From NCBI RefSeq assembly GCF_040151475.1, contig NZ_JBDKWG010000151.1, positions 124,001 to 188,000 of the forward strand: a DNA stretch of 64,000 nucleotides, in the 5' to 3' direction. Position numbers and translations under genes: made by a program. This document shows positions 26,968-33,673 of the stretch, piece by piece (position 1 is the first letter of the stretch; each line of letters starts with the position of its first letter). Source of the DNA: CAXBNB01 sp040151475 (GTDB lineage Bacteria > Bacteroidota > Bacteroidia > Cytophagales > Cyclobacteriaceae). The notes beneath the pieces were generated by a model, which saw only the letters and a program-made list of their open reading frames with translations, did no database searches and was not told where the DNA came from.

Positions 26968-27282
26968 TTATTATTTTTCAGATCAGACCTTCCAAGTCTC
27001 GAAGACTTGGAAGGTCTCCAATTAATAGAAAGCCTCCAAGAGCTTCTATTAGACAAATATTTATTGATAAAGTACTGTTTACTATGGGCATAACTCTTGG
27101 AGGGGTAATTTGGAGAGTTGTTGTTACCTATTTACTTCTTTGGAAAAAACTACCTGTATCTTTTAAAATAGAAAACCCTATGAGATTCCAGTACATCTTA
27201 CTTAAATGTTGTAAGTAACTGGGGATGGTATGTATTTTTGAATACCATTTCCCTATTTAGTTTATCTATTTTCCTAGACATC
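26968..27282. other. 315-bp gap between wzt and the PIN-associated small gene
   Basis: It holds the first copy of the palindromic repeat (26985-27017). About 16 bp further lies another inverted pair, CCTCCAAGAG at 27033-27042 and CTCTTGGAGG at 27094-27103. The remainder is AT-rich with no gene I can support. Confidence 0.6.
26985..27017. repeat. Palindromic repeat, copy 1
   Basis: A perfect 15-bp stem with a 3-base CGA loop; the arm is AGACCTTCCAAGTCT. It lies 17 bp upstream of the wzt start. Two related copies lie at 28127-28155 and 29585-29617. Relative to those the C/G pair near the stem base is changed on both arms (ACC/GGT versus ACA/TGT), so pairing is kept. Confidence 0.9.
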
Positions 27283-27450
27283 CTATAGATCAGATTTAGA
27301 TTGTTGTTTAAATTTTTCAGCTCCTTTTTTGAAATACGCTTTTTCTTGTTCGAAGGTCATGCCTTCAATATCCTTGTCCATTTGGTTACGGATATCTCTC
27401 ATCATTTTAACCGCATCGAATTTCTTGGAGGTCTTTTCAACTGTTTTCAT
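27283..27450 (-). CDS. Small PIN-toxin partner (putative antitoxin), 55 aa
   Basis: The ATG at 27450 opens a 55-residue charged frame, MKTVEKTSKKFDAVKMMRDI at the start and IEGMTFEQEKAYFKKGAEKF in the middle. It is predicted to be mostly helical, with a conserved-looking MTFEQEKAYF. Small proteins of this kind (RxIRxxxxKxxxxMTxEExxxxF) accompany PIN genes in Bacteroidota and Chlorobi. Its start overlaps the end of the broken PIN frame by 14 bases, so the two were one transcription unit with the toxin first. An antitoxin role is inferred. Confidence 0.6.
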   Translation of the reverse strand: MKTVEKTSKKFDAVKMMRDIRNQMDKDIEGMTFEQEKAYFKKGAEKFKQQSKSDL

Positions 27451-27900
27451 AAGTCAATAATTCTCTTGGTGTCCTAATTTCTATCGTTCGATAACCATTT
27501 TGCAGGTTTACTCCATTGTATAAATGAATTTTATCAAGATTTACAATATGCTTAAAATTCCAGCTTGTCAAAATGTCTATTTCATTAACAGTTGCCGTAG
27601 CAATATGCCGACAATCAGTTAAACTGGTTTGACCGACGATGTTCGCTTCCAAATATTTATTGGCAAGCTGTCTGCTTCTTCATTATATTCGACAAAAACG
27701 AATTGTTCTTTGGTCATTTCAGAAAGAAGGCTTCTAACACGCTTTGGAGCATTGATAAGTTCAGTATATAAAATTTCGGATACGGCAATCTTGAATTTCT
27801 CTTCCTTTACAGACTTAAAGAAAAGTTTTGTCCAAAGCTCAAATTCTTCATCAAAGTATCCACCAACCACAGAAGTATCAATATAGACCTTTCTTATCAT
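27437..27900 (-). pseudogene. PIN-domain (VapC-like) toxin gene, frameshifted
   Basis: The first frame (start ATG at 27900) begins MIRKVYIDTSVVGGYFDEEF, with the first catalytic D in YIDTS. It runs to VEYNEEAD, then diverges. In another frame the protein continues LANKYLEANIVGQTSLTDCRHIATATVNEIDILTSWN, which carries the later PIN acids (TDCRH and NEIDILTSWN). Joining the frames needs one inserted base near 27669, where GCAGACAGCTTGCC would read GCAGACAAGCTTGCC. The combined product of about 154 residues is normal for the family. Either the toxin is dead or this is a sequencing error. By family it would be a ribonuclease. Confidence 0.85.
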
Positions 27901-28007
27901 TCTTTAAAGTTCGTCAATCGTTCCTGAATTTGCAATAGACCACCCAACAGATACTACCCAAGTCTTGATTCTCTTTCTTAATATTTTCTACACTTTTAGC
28001 ACGCTTT

Positions 28008-28106
28008 TCACCAGCGATTGAGGTCATGGGAGATGGTTCCGGTACCTATTTCTCCTATTCTATAGAGCTTGGAGAGGTTTTCTATTTTTATTACTGGCTT
28101 GGGCAT
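28008..28106 (-). pseudogene. Truncated duplicate of the wzt 5' end
   Basis: The frame MPKPVIKIENLSKLYRIGEI continues to HDLNRW and then meets TGA, 32 codons in all. It matches the first 32 codons of wzt with one residue changed. Over 96 bases I count 9 differences. The similarity runs on upstream through the palindrome, so the duplicated block is roughly 145 bp (28011-28155 versus 26872-27017). The break lies exactly where wzt continues with a second tryptophan codon. Confidence 0.9.
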
Positions 28107-28126
28107 TTATTATTTTATCAGATCAT

Positions 28127-28155
28127 ACATTCCAAGTCTTCAAGACTTGGAATGT
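28127..28155. repeat. Palindromic repeat, copy 2
   Basis: A perfect 13-bp stem, ACATTCCAAGTCT and its complement, around a TCA loop. It lies 20 bp upstream of the truncated wzt copy and 29 bp downstream of the AlbA/HATPase gene. Confidence 0.9.
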
Positions 28156-28184
28156 CTATACGTTAATAATTTACTTTGCATTGA

Positions 28185-29552
28185 TCATCTCACTACTTCC
28201 CAATATCCAGTCTTATCACTTCCAATTCGCTTCAACTTGCCCTGATCTCGTAATCTTCGTATGTCGCGCTTGATGGTCTCTACACTTACATTCGACCCAT
28301 CTGCCAACTGCTCCCTGGTAATAAATTTATTCTCTTCCATTTTTTGTAAAATCCCGTTCCTCCGATCATTTACAGGGTCATTTACAGGGTCATTTATAAC
28401 AATTACTTTACTTTCTGTTTTTTGTTGCTTATAGGATATTTCTACAAAATACCCCCCGCTGTTCTCCATGAAATCAAACTTCATGGTTGGGTATTGGCTG
28501 ATTTTCTCCCTTACCCTACGGTATCCGCTACCATATTTTTCTATTTCTTTTGTCAGGTAAAATGCTTCTGCAATCAGTTTGTTACGTGTTTGGGCTTGAT
28601 AGTTGTCCGTTTTTAAATCTTCTATAGTAAGCCCGCCAAATAACTTTCCCGGGTTGAATATACTTATTGATTGATCGAAGATCTTAATCTGAATATCTGT
28701 TGGGCTGGTATAATCCCTATGAACGATAGCATTTACTACCAATTCACGCAGGGCAGTCAATGGATATTCGAAAATCTCATTTCTACGGGTACTTTCCCCG
28801 GTAATCTCAAAAGCTACTTTTATTTGAGAAACAATAAACTGCATGGTTTCTTCCAATACTTCAAAAAGACCTCCGCTGATCATTTTGTCGGCAATAACCA
28901 AGGTTGGTGTTTTAAAACGACCCACATGAACATTATAAAACAAATCTTCTTTTGAGAAAAGAAGCATAGCAGCATTTGTGGGCCTGTTTTCCTTAATAAG
29001 TCGGAGCTTCGACAGGCAGTCAATCGGCGACCCTTCCAGAGAGAATCTCTTATTTTCATTGACCCGTTGTATAAAAGCCTCCACCTTTTGCATATTGATA
29101 TCCTCCAGTTGCCCTTCTTTCCAGGGGTAACTGTCCCACGATGTTTGCAAGGAATTGGTGTACAAGTCATTTATCTCTGTTAGTGAAAGCAGGTGATTGG
29201 AATTTTGCTTCCGGCTATAATATCTTCCGTTAAAAGAGACAGGCTTTATGGGAAACTCCTGAACTTCCATCACTACCACGGTATTACCCTCCACTTGAAT
29301 GACTTCAACATCAGGAATTACAGATGGTTTTGTATGTTGTTTGATTTCATTGATCCACTTTTGCACACTTTCTTCACCAACCGAAATTCCAATTATTTCT
29401 TTCTTATCAGAAACTCCAATGACTATTTTACCACCCCTGGTATTGGCAAACCCGACTAGCGTTTCAATAACAGATCTGTTAAATGAGGACTTGAATTCCA
29501 GGGATTCACCCTCTCTTTTGGCCAAAATATGTAATAATTGTTGGCTGGTCAC
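28185..29552 (-). CDS. AlbA_2/HATPase_c_4 ATP-binding transcriptional regulator
   Basis: A 455-residue protein of the COG2865 type. The N-terminal AlbA_2 (Schlafen-like) domain has ESLEFKSSF and FANTRGGKIVIGVSD (about residues 15-50). The middle HATPase_c_4 domain has LRELVVNAIVHRDYTSPTDI and IFNPGKLFGG. The C-terminus is a winged helix (ITREQLADGSNVSVETIKRDIRRL). A short in-frame repeat, VNDPVNDPVNDR, links them and comes from tandem GTAAATGACCCT units that could change in number. The start is GTG. It lies between wzm and wzt, bordered by palindrome copies 2 and 3, so it looks inserted. Its target is unknown. Confidence 0.82.
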   Translation of the reverse strand: MTSQQLLHILAKREGESLEFKSSFNRSVIETLVGFANTRGGKIVIGVSDKKEIIGISVGEESVQKWINEIKQHTKPSVIPDVEVIQVEGNTVVVMEVQEFPIKPVSFNGRYYSRKQNSNHLLSLTEINDLYTNSLQTSWDSYPWKEGQLEDINMQKVEAFIQRVNENKRFSLEGSPIDCLSKLRLIKENRPTNAAMLLFSKEDLFYNVHVGRFKTPTLVIADKMISGGLFEVLEETMQFIVSQIKVAFEITGESTRRNEIFEYPLTALRELVVNAIVHRDYTSPTDIQIKIFDQSISIFNPGKLFGGLTIEDLKTDNYQAQTRNKLIAEAFYLTKEIEKYGSGYRRVREKISQYPTMKFDFMENSGGYFVEISYKQQKTESKVIVINDPVNDPVNDRRNGILQKMEENKFITREQLADGSNVSVETIKRDIRRLRDQGKLKRIGSDKTGYWEVVR

Positions 29553-29584
29553 CTAATCATTGGTCTGGTTCATTGTAAAAAAGC

Positions 29585-29617
29585 AGACATTCCAAGTCTC
29601 GAAGACTTGGAATGTCT
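29585..29617. repeat. Palindromic repeat, copy 3
   Basis: A perfect 15-bp stem, AGACATTCCAAGTCT and its complement, with loop CGA. It lies 11 bp downstream of the wzm stop codon and 32 bp upstream of the AlbA/HATPase start. It could also act as a hairpin in the operon transcript. Confidence 0.9.
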
Positions 29618-29628
29618 CAACGTTTGAA

Positions 29629-30492
29629 CTAAACTGTATCAATAAAAGTCTTTTCCGTTCTATTGAATATCACTACACCAGCAATCATCAGTACTACTAA
29701 AACACCCACCGAATAAGCCAAGCTATTCCAACCGAAACTTCCACTCCCCAGTAAGGAATACCTAAACCCTTCTACTATGGGTGTAATGGGGTTGGCCTGC
29801 AGAAACATTCGATACTTCTCTGGCACACTACTCATGGGGTAAATAACCGGAGTAGCATACATTAAGAGTTGTACACCAAATACTATAAGAAAATTAAGGT
29901 CTTTGTATTTGGAAGTAAGGCTGGTAAATATGATGCCAAATCCCAAACCGTATCCCGCCATCATGAGAATGTACAGCGGAAGCAACAGGATATTGATATT
30001 GGGTTGAATGGTCTCGTTTCCAACGAAAATAAAGTAGAAATAAAAGACAAGAAACAGTCCAAATTGAATACCAAATTTGATAAGCGCAGAGGTAATTTTG
30101 GAAAGAGGCATGATCAACCGTGGAAAATACACTTTTCCGAAAAGCCCGGCATTGTCTCTAAATGTGACAGAAGTTTGATTGAATGATTCCGCAAAGTAAT
30201 TCCAGATCACCACACCAGATAAATAGAATAAAACCTTAGGCAATCCATCGGTAGAGATGCCAGCAATATTCCCAAACACCACGATGTAAACAATGGTCGT
30301 CATAATTGGTTGGAGTACATACCATATCGGCCCGAGAATAGTCTGTTTGTAAACGGTAACAATGTCCCGCTTTACAAACATGCGCAACAGATCCCGGTAA
30401 TTCCAGATGTCTCGCCAGGGTATCTCCAATAGAGAAGATTTTGGTTTGATGACCAAATCCCAGTTGTCGTTATCTGTATTTTCTTGATTCAT
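29629..30492 (-). CDS. wzm: Polysaccharide ABC transporter permease
   Basis: A 287-residue ABC-2-type membrane protein. The cytoplasmic amphipathic start (SSLLEIPWRDIWNYRDLLRMFVKRDI) is the classic coupling segment of Wzm/KpsM/TagG permeases, followed by LGPIWYVLQPIMTTIVYIVV and about six membrane segments. YATPVIYPMSSVPEKYR and NPITPIVEGFRYSLLG are the conserved C-terminal loop. With Wzt it exports completed, lipid-linked polysaccharide across the inner membrane. Normally wzt follows directly; here it is displaced by about 2.7 kb. Confidence 0.94.
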   Translation of the reverse strand: MNQENTDNDNWDLVIKPKSSLLEIPWRDIWNYRDLLRMFVKRDIVTVYKQTILGPIWYVLQPIMTTIVYIVVFGNIAGISTDGLPKVLFYLSGVVIWNYFAESFNQTSVTFRDNAGLFGKVYFPRLIMPLSKITSALIKFGIQFGLFLVFYFYFIFVGNETIQPNINILLLPLYILMMAGYGLGFGIIFTSLTSKYKDLNFLIVFGVQLLMYATPVIYPMSSVPEKYRMFLQANPITPIVEGFRYSLLGSGSFGWNSLAYSVGVLVVLMIAGVVIFNRTEKTFIDTV

Positions 30493-30518
30493 TTATTTTA
30501 CGATCAAACCATACAGGG

Positions 30519-30857
30519 TTATCGTTTAATTATACTTTCCAATTGAAAAATAAGTTCATCCAGATCACTTTGTATTATTTCCCATACAATCTCATAATCA
30601 ACTCCAAAATAATCATGGATCAAGCGGTTACGAAATCCTTTTAGCCTTTTCCACTCTATTTGAGGATATTCATATCTAAATTCAAGATCAATTCTACTTG
30701 CAGCCTCACCTATAATTTCAAAATTGCGAACAACAGCATCCACCGTTTTTTCATCATTAGTGAATTGTTCAATACTTTGGCCATTGGTGTATTTCTTGAT
30801 TTTTTGAGCAGACTCCAACATATCCTCCAGAAGCAACAATGGATTCCTTTTAGACAT
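30519..30857 (-). CDS. hepT: HepT-like (DUF86) toxin
   Basis: A 112-residue helical HEPN protein. NFEIIGEAASRI and RLKGFRNRLIHDYFGVDYEIVW, with the RxxxxH catalytic motif and the tyrosine that MntA modifies (HDYFG), define HepT. In the known type VII module HepT is a ribonuclease-like toxin that is AMPylated by its partner. Its start overlaps the MntA-like gene by 8 bp. It lies inside the polysaccharide operon between the antiterminator and wzm. Confidence 0.88.
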   Translation of the reverse strand: MSKRNPLLLLEDMLESAQKIKKYTNGQSIEQFTNDEKTVDAVVRNFEIIGEAASRIDLEFRYEYPQIEWKRLKGFRNRLIHDYFGVDYEIVWEIIQSDLDELIFQLESIIKR

Positions 30858-31140
30858 AAATTAAATCTGATTTTATTACCTGATAGTATTTGTCTTTTAT
30901 TCCTTTTTTTGACACTAAATCAACTTTCATTTTGAGATAGTTCTCAAGTTCTTCAGCTAAATCAATAAATCTTACACCAATCTTTTCATCAAACTCAACT
31001 AACAAGTCAAGATCACTCTTTTCACTTTGCTCATTTCTGGAATAAGAACCAAAAATTGCCATTGATTTTATGGCATAACTTTTATACAAATGTTCTTTAT
31101 TGATTTCTAAAGTGTTTTTTATTTCAAACAGAGATCTCAT
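30850..31140 (-). CDS. mntA: MntA-like minimal nucleotidyltransferase antitoxin
   Basis: A 96-residue minimal nucleotidyltransferase. AIFGSYSRNEQSEKSDLDLL is the GSx10DxD motif with both acidic metal ligands, and KVDLVSKKGI provides the third. By family it transfers AMP groups to a tyrosine of HepT and so blocks the toxin. It is co-encoded with hepT through an 8-bp overlap. Confidence 0.88.
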   Translation of the reverse strand: MRSLFEIKNTLEINKEHLYKSYAIKSMAIFGSYSRNEQSEKSDLDLLVEFDEKIGVRFIDLAEELENYLKMKVDLVSKKGIKDKYYQVIKSDLIYV

Positions 31141-31239
31141 AATAGAAAAGTATGATATGATGCCACTAAATTATAAGTGATATTTAATATTTTCCAGATA
31201 TTGCAAGTCTCAAAGAACTGTTAGGTTTCAATAAAGTCC

Positions 31240-31722
31240 TTACCCGTTATACTTAAAACTCACCTTGCAATCCAACTGCTCTATGTAAACAGTCAACTGG
31301 TGCTTATTGGTTTTGTCTATGATGCCGGACATTCCTTTGAATGCCCCTTCTTTAATTTCTATAAAATCGCCTTTCTGCATGCCATTTCCTTCCACTATTA
31401 CTTCCTCTCCATTTTCCGCTATGTGTCTGAAAGCCTCCATTTCACTTTGCCTTACTACCGCAGGTTTTCCAAGCCAGTACACATAGTTCATCACTCCCTG
31501 ATCATGCAATGGCAATTGTCTGTTTTTCTCATCGATATGAATAAATACATAGGAAGAAAACATGGGAATTTCTACTTTCTTTTTCCTGTCACTCCATTGT
31601 CGTAGCGTCTTGATCAAAGGACAATAAACTTCAAATCCATTCTTAGACAGCCTTTCGGCTACTTTTTTCTCATTGCGAGGCTTGGTATAGAGTACCAGCC
31701 ATTTTTTATTATCCACTTCCAT
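31240..31722 (-). CDS. UpxY-family (NusG-like) transcription antiterminator
   Basis: About 160 residues. WLVLYTKPRNEKKVAERLSKNGFEVYCP is the NGN domain start, VEIPMFSSYVFIHID its central strand, and GDFIEIKEGAFKGMSGIID is a C-terminal KOW motif. UpxY proteins bind the elongating polymerase in the leader of their own polysaccharide operon and prevent early termination. I take the ATG at 31722, which gives a TAATG overlap with the regulator upstream, rather than the TTG at 31734. This is the second gene of a leftward operon of more than 30 genes, exactly where such a factor is expected. Confidence 0.93.
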   Translation of the reverse strand: MEVDNKKWLVLYTKPRNEKKVAERLSKNGFEVYCPLIKTLRQWSDRKKKVEIPMFSSYVFIHIDEKNRQLPLHDQGVMNYVYWLGKPAVVRQSEMEAFRHIAENGEEVIVEGNGMQKGDFIEIKEGAFKGMSGIIDKTNKHQLTVYIEQLDCKVSFKYNG

Positions 31723-32249
31723 TAGCTCTCCCAAATCAACAAATATTCTTTCTTTTCGGTTTCACTCTGTATTTTGTATTCATCTAAAGAATAAATGAGA
31801 AATCGGATTTTTCTTTTAATCAATTTTTCTACCTTAGCTATCAACCTAAGTAAATAGGCCTGATCAATATCTCCCACCAACACCAAATCGATAATACCTG
31901 AATCTTTTCCTTTGGCTATATCTCCTGTCAGGTAAACGGTCTTTAAATTTCCCAATTTCCTGGCGATCTGATCTATGACCACATCAAGACCAAAATACTT
32001 TTGTACGATACTTTTAATCTCTGAAAACAACGGATGCGCCTGATTTACTTTAAAAAGCTTTCTATTGCCCACTACTTCTGTGTCCAGCATATTGGCTTCA
32101 GTAAGCCTGTTGAGTTCCAGCCTGATAGCATTGGATGATTCTTCAAATTCCGACTCCAGTCCTCTCAAATAAGCCGAATTATCCGGATTCAGAAAGAATT
32201 TCAGCAAGAGTTTGATTCTTGTTTTTGAAGTAATTAGCGTTCCAATCAC
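31722..32249 (-). CDS. Winged-helix regulator with nucleotidyltransferase-like C-terminal domain
   Basis: About 175 residues from the chosen GTG at 32249 (VIGTLITSKTRIKLLLKFF). The N-terminal half is an ArsR-like winged helix (AYLRGLESEFEESSNAIRLELNRL). The C-terminal half looks like a divergent nucleotidyltransferase fold (VYLTGDIAKGKDSGIIDLVLVG), where G-DxxKGKDSxxxDL mimics the GS...DxD arrangement. Proteins of this type head many Bacteroidota polysaccharide operons with UpxY. A longer frame begins at ATG 32303, but its 18 extra residues look non-conserved and overlap promoter-like AT-rich DNA. It probably controls expression of the locus. Confidence 0.75.
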   Translation of the reverse strand: MIGTLITSKTRIKLLLKFFLNPDNSAYLRGLESEFEESSNAIRLELNRLTEANMLDTEVVGNRKLFKVNQAHPLFSEIKSIVQKYFGLDVVIDQIARKLGNLKTVYLTGDIAKGKDSGIIDLVLVGDIDQAYLLRLIAKVEKLIKRKIRFLIYSLDEYKIQSETEKKEYLLIWES

Positions 32250-32633
32250 TTCAAAAAAAATAAAATATATAGATGATTTTTTTTCACAGCTTCGCCATCT
32301 CAATCACAGCAGTAAAAACAGATTGAGTAAAAATATTACTCAATTATAGTATTAGTTATCGTAATTATGAAATTATTGCTATCAGAAATTTCGTAAAACC
32401 TGTTTCGGACTCAGTAATATCGTTTGAATATTCATTAGTAATCCTACTGATGGTTTTAACAGTAAGTTTTCAACCTAAAAAATAGTATTAAAAATAATTT
32501 ATAGCTTATCTTCGAAAAACAGTATTGTTAAAATTCAGTCAGGTATTTCTAATATCATAATTAACAATCCAGACCAGAGGCTAGTCTATAGATATAGCCC
32601 TATTATTAGCTAATGGATTTCGAACTTTCTTTA
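32250..32633. promoter_or_regulatory. Divergent control region at the head of the polysaccharide operon
   Basis: About 384 bp separates the leftward operon from the rightward GT2 gene and must hold both promoters. It contains a perfect inverted repeat, ATTGAGTAA at 32322-32330 and TTACTCAAT at 32336-32344 with a 5-base spacer, which could be an operator or leader hairpin. No perfect -33/-7 consensus pair stands out, and no other gene is seen. Confidence 0.5.
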
Positions 32634-33392
32634 ATGAAAATATCGGTAATAACAGTATGTAGAAACAGTGCAAAAACTATTGGACAAACCATAGAAAGTG
32701 TACAATCTCAATCGCATGAGAATATTGAGCATATTTTCTGTGATGGAGGTTCCAGCGACAACACTGTTGGTATCATCAAAAATATGGGTGGTGAAAACGT
32801 CACTCTTTTGGAAGGAGAAGACAAAGGTATATATGATGCCATCAACAAAGGCATACGCTATGCCAGTGGTGATATAGTAGCCATTTTAAACTCAGATGAT
32901 TTTTATAGCCATGACAAAGTTCTTGAAAAAGTAGTCAATGCTTTTGACACAGGTGTGGATGCCGTTTATGGTGATTTGATATATGTCAATCCAATAAATA
33001 CCAATAAGGTAGTGAGGTATTGGAGAACCGGAAGCTGTCATCCCAGAAAATTTCTTTGGGGCTGGACAGTCCCTCATCCCGTCTTGTTTATCAAAAAATC
33101 AATATATGATGAGCATGGGCTCTATGACAGTTCCTTCAAAATAGCAGGTGACTATGACCTTATTTTGAGGCTACTGTATAAAGCAAAAATATCGGTTCAT
33201 TATCTACCCGAAGTGATGGTAAACATGAGAACCGGAGGGGTAAGTAATGGAAGTTTTTCAAAAAAAATAAAAGTTCACAAAGAAGATACACGGGCCTGGA
33301 AAACGAATAATATCAAACCAAACCTACTTACCCTATGGTTGAAACCTCTGAGAAAAACGGGGCAGTACTTCTTTCATAAAATAAAGGAATAA
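32634..33392 (+). CDS. Glycosyltransferase family 2 (WcaA-like)
   Basis: About 252 residues from the ATG at 32634 (MKISVITVCRNSAKTIGQTI); the frame extends 7 codons further upstream, but the conserved block begins here. HIFCDGGSSDNT is the first acidic motif, EGEDKGIYDAINKGIRYASG the signature of the WcaA-type clade, and AILNSDDFY the DXD. HPVLFIKKSIYDEHGLYD and IAGDYDLILRLL complete the clade. It is divergent from the polysaccharide operon and followed by 281 bp without a supported gene before transketolase. It may work on the same glycan. Confidence 0.87.
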   Translation: MKISVITVCRNSAKTIGQTIESVQSQSHENIEHIFCDGGSSDNTVGIIKNMGGENVTLLEGEDKGIYDAINKGIRYASGDIVAILNSDDFYSHDKVLEKVVNAFDTGVDAVYGDLIYVNPINTNKVVRYWRTGSCHPRKFLWGWTVPHPVLFIKKSIYDEHGLYDSSFKIAGDYDLILRLLYKAKISVHYLPEVMVNMRTGGVSNGSFSKKIKVHKEDTRAWKTNNIKPNLLTLWLKPLRKTGQYFFHKIKE

Positions 33393-33673
33393 CCACTATT
33401 TCACATCAGTAAAACCTGCACCTTTATCAAACTTGTTTTTCCCATTACTATAAATAGTAATTAAAGTATTTTGACATAGCATTGCAAAGAATTAGGAGCA
33501 AGTTGGCATTTTTATTAGAATTGCGGTTTGGAATTATAAATTGCCAATAAAACACAACATTTTAATTAAAACCACCTTCATATTTAACCTTAATCATTGT
33601 GGTAATTGTTGTGAATTACAAATCATAAAGCCAATCGAGATAGAATTAAAACTATAGCAAAACAGTAAAATAT

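Noticed and set aside
27901..28007. Short frames between the truncated wzt copy and the PIN gene (EKRAKSVENIKKENQDLG and GLLQIQERLTNF)
   Set aside because: They look protein-like and could be gene debris, but they are too short and lack a recognisable family.
805..32349. Shared 14-mer TTACTCAATTATAG at 805-818 and 32336-32349, upstream of two rightward genes
   Set aside because: In 64 kb of AT-rich DNA a few 14-base matches are expected by chance, and only the second site is part of an inverted repeat.
32613..32633. Longer start for the WcaA-like GT2 gene
   Set aside because: The extra seven residues precede the conserved MKISVITV start and have no support.
33396..33482. 28-codon - strand frame (ends DKGAGFTDVK) downstream of the GT2 gene
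   Set aside because: The peptide looks protein-like and may be a C-terminal relic, but it is too short to support without a database match.
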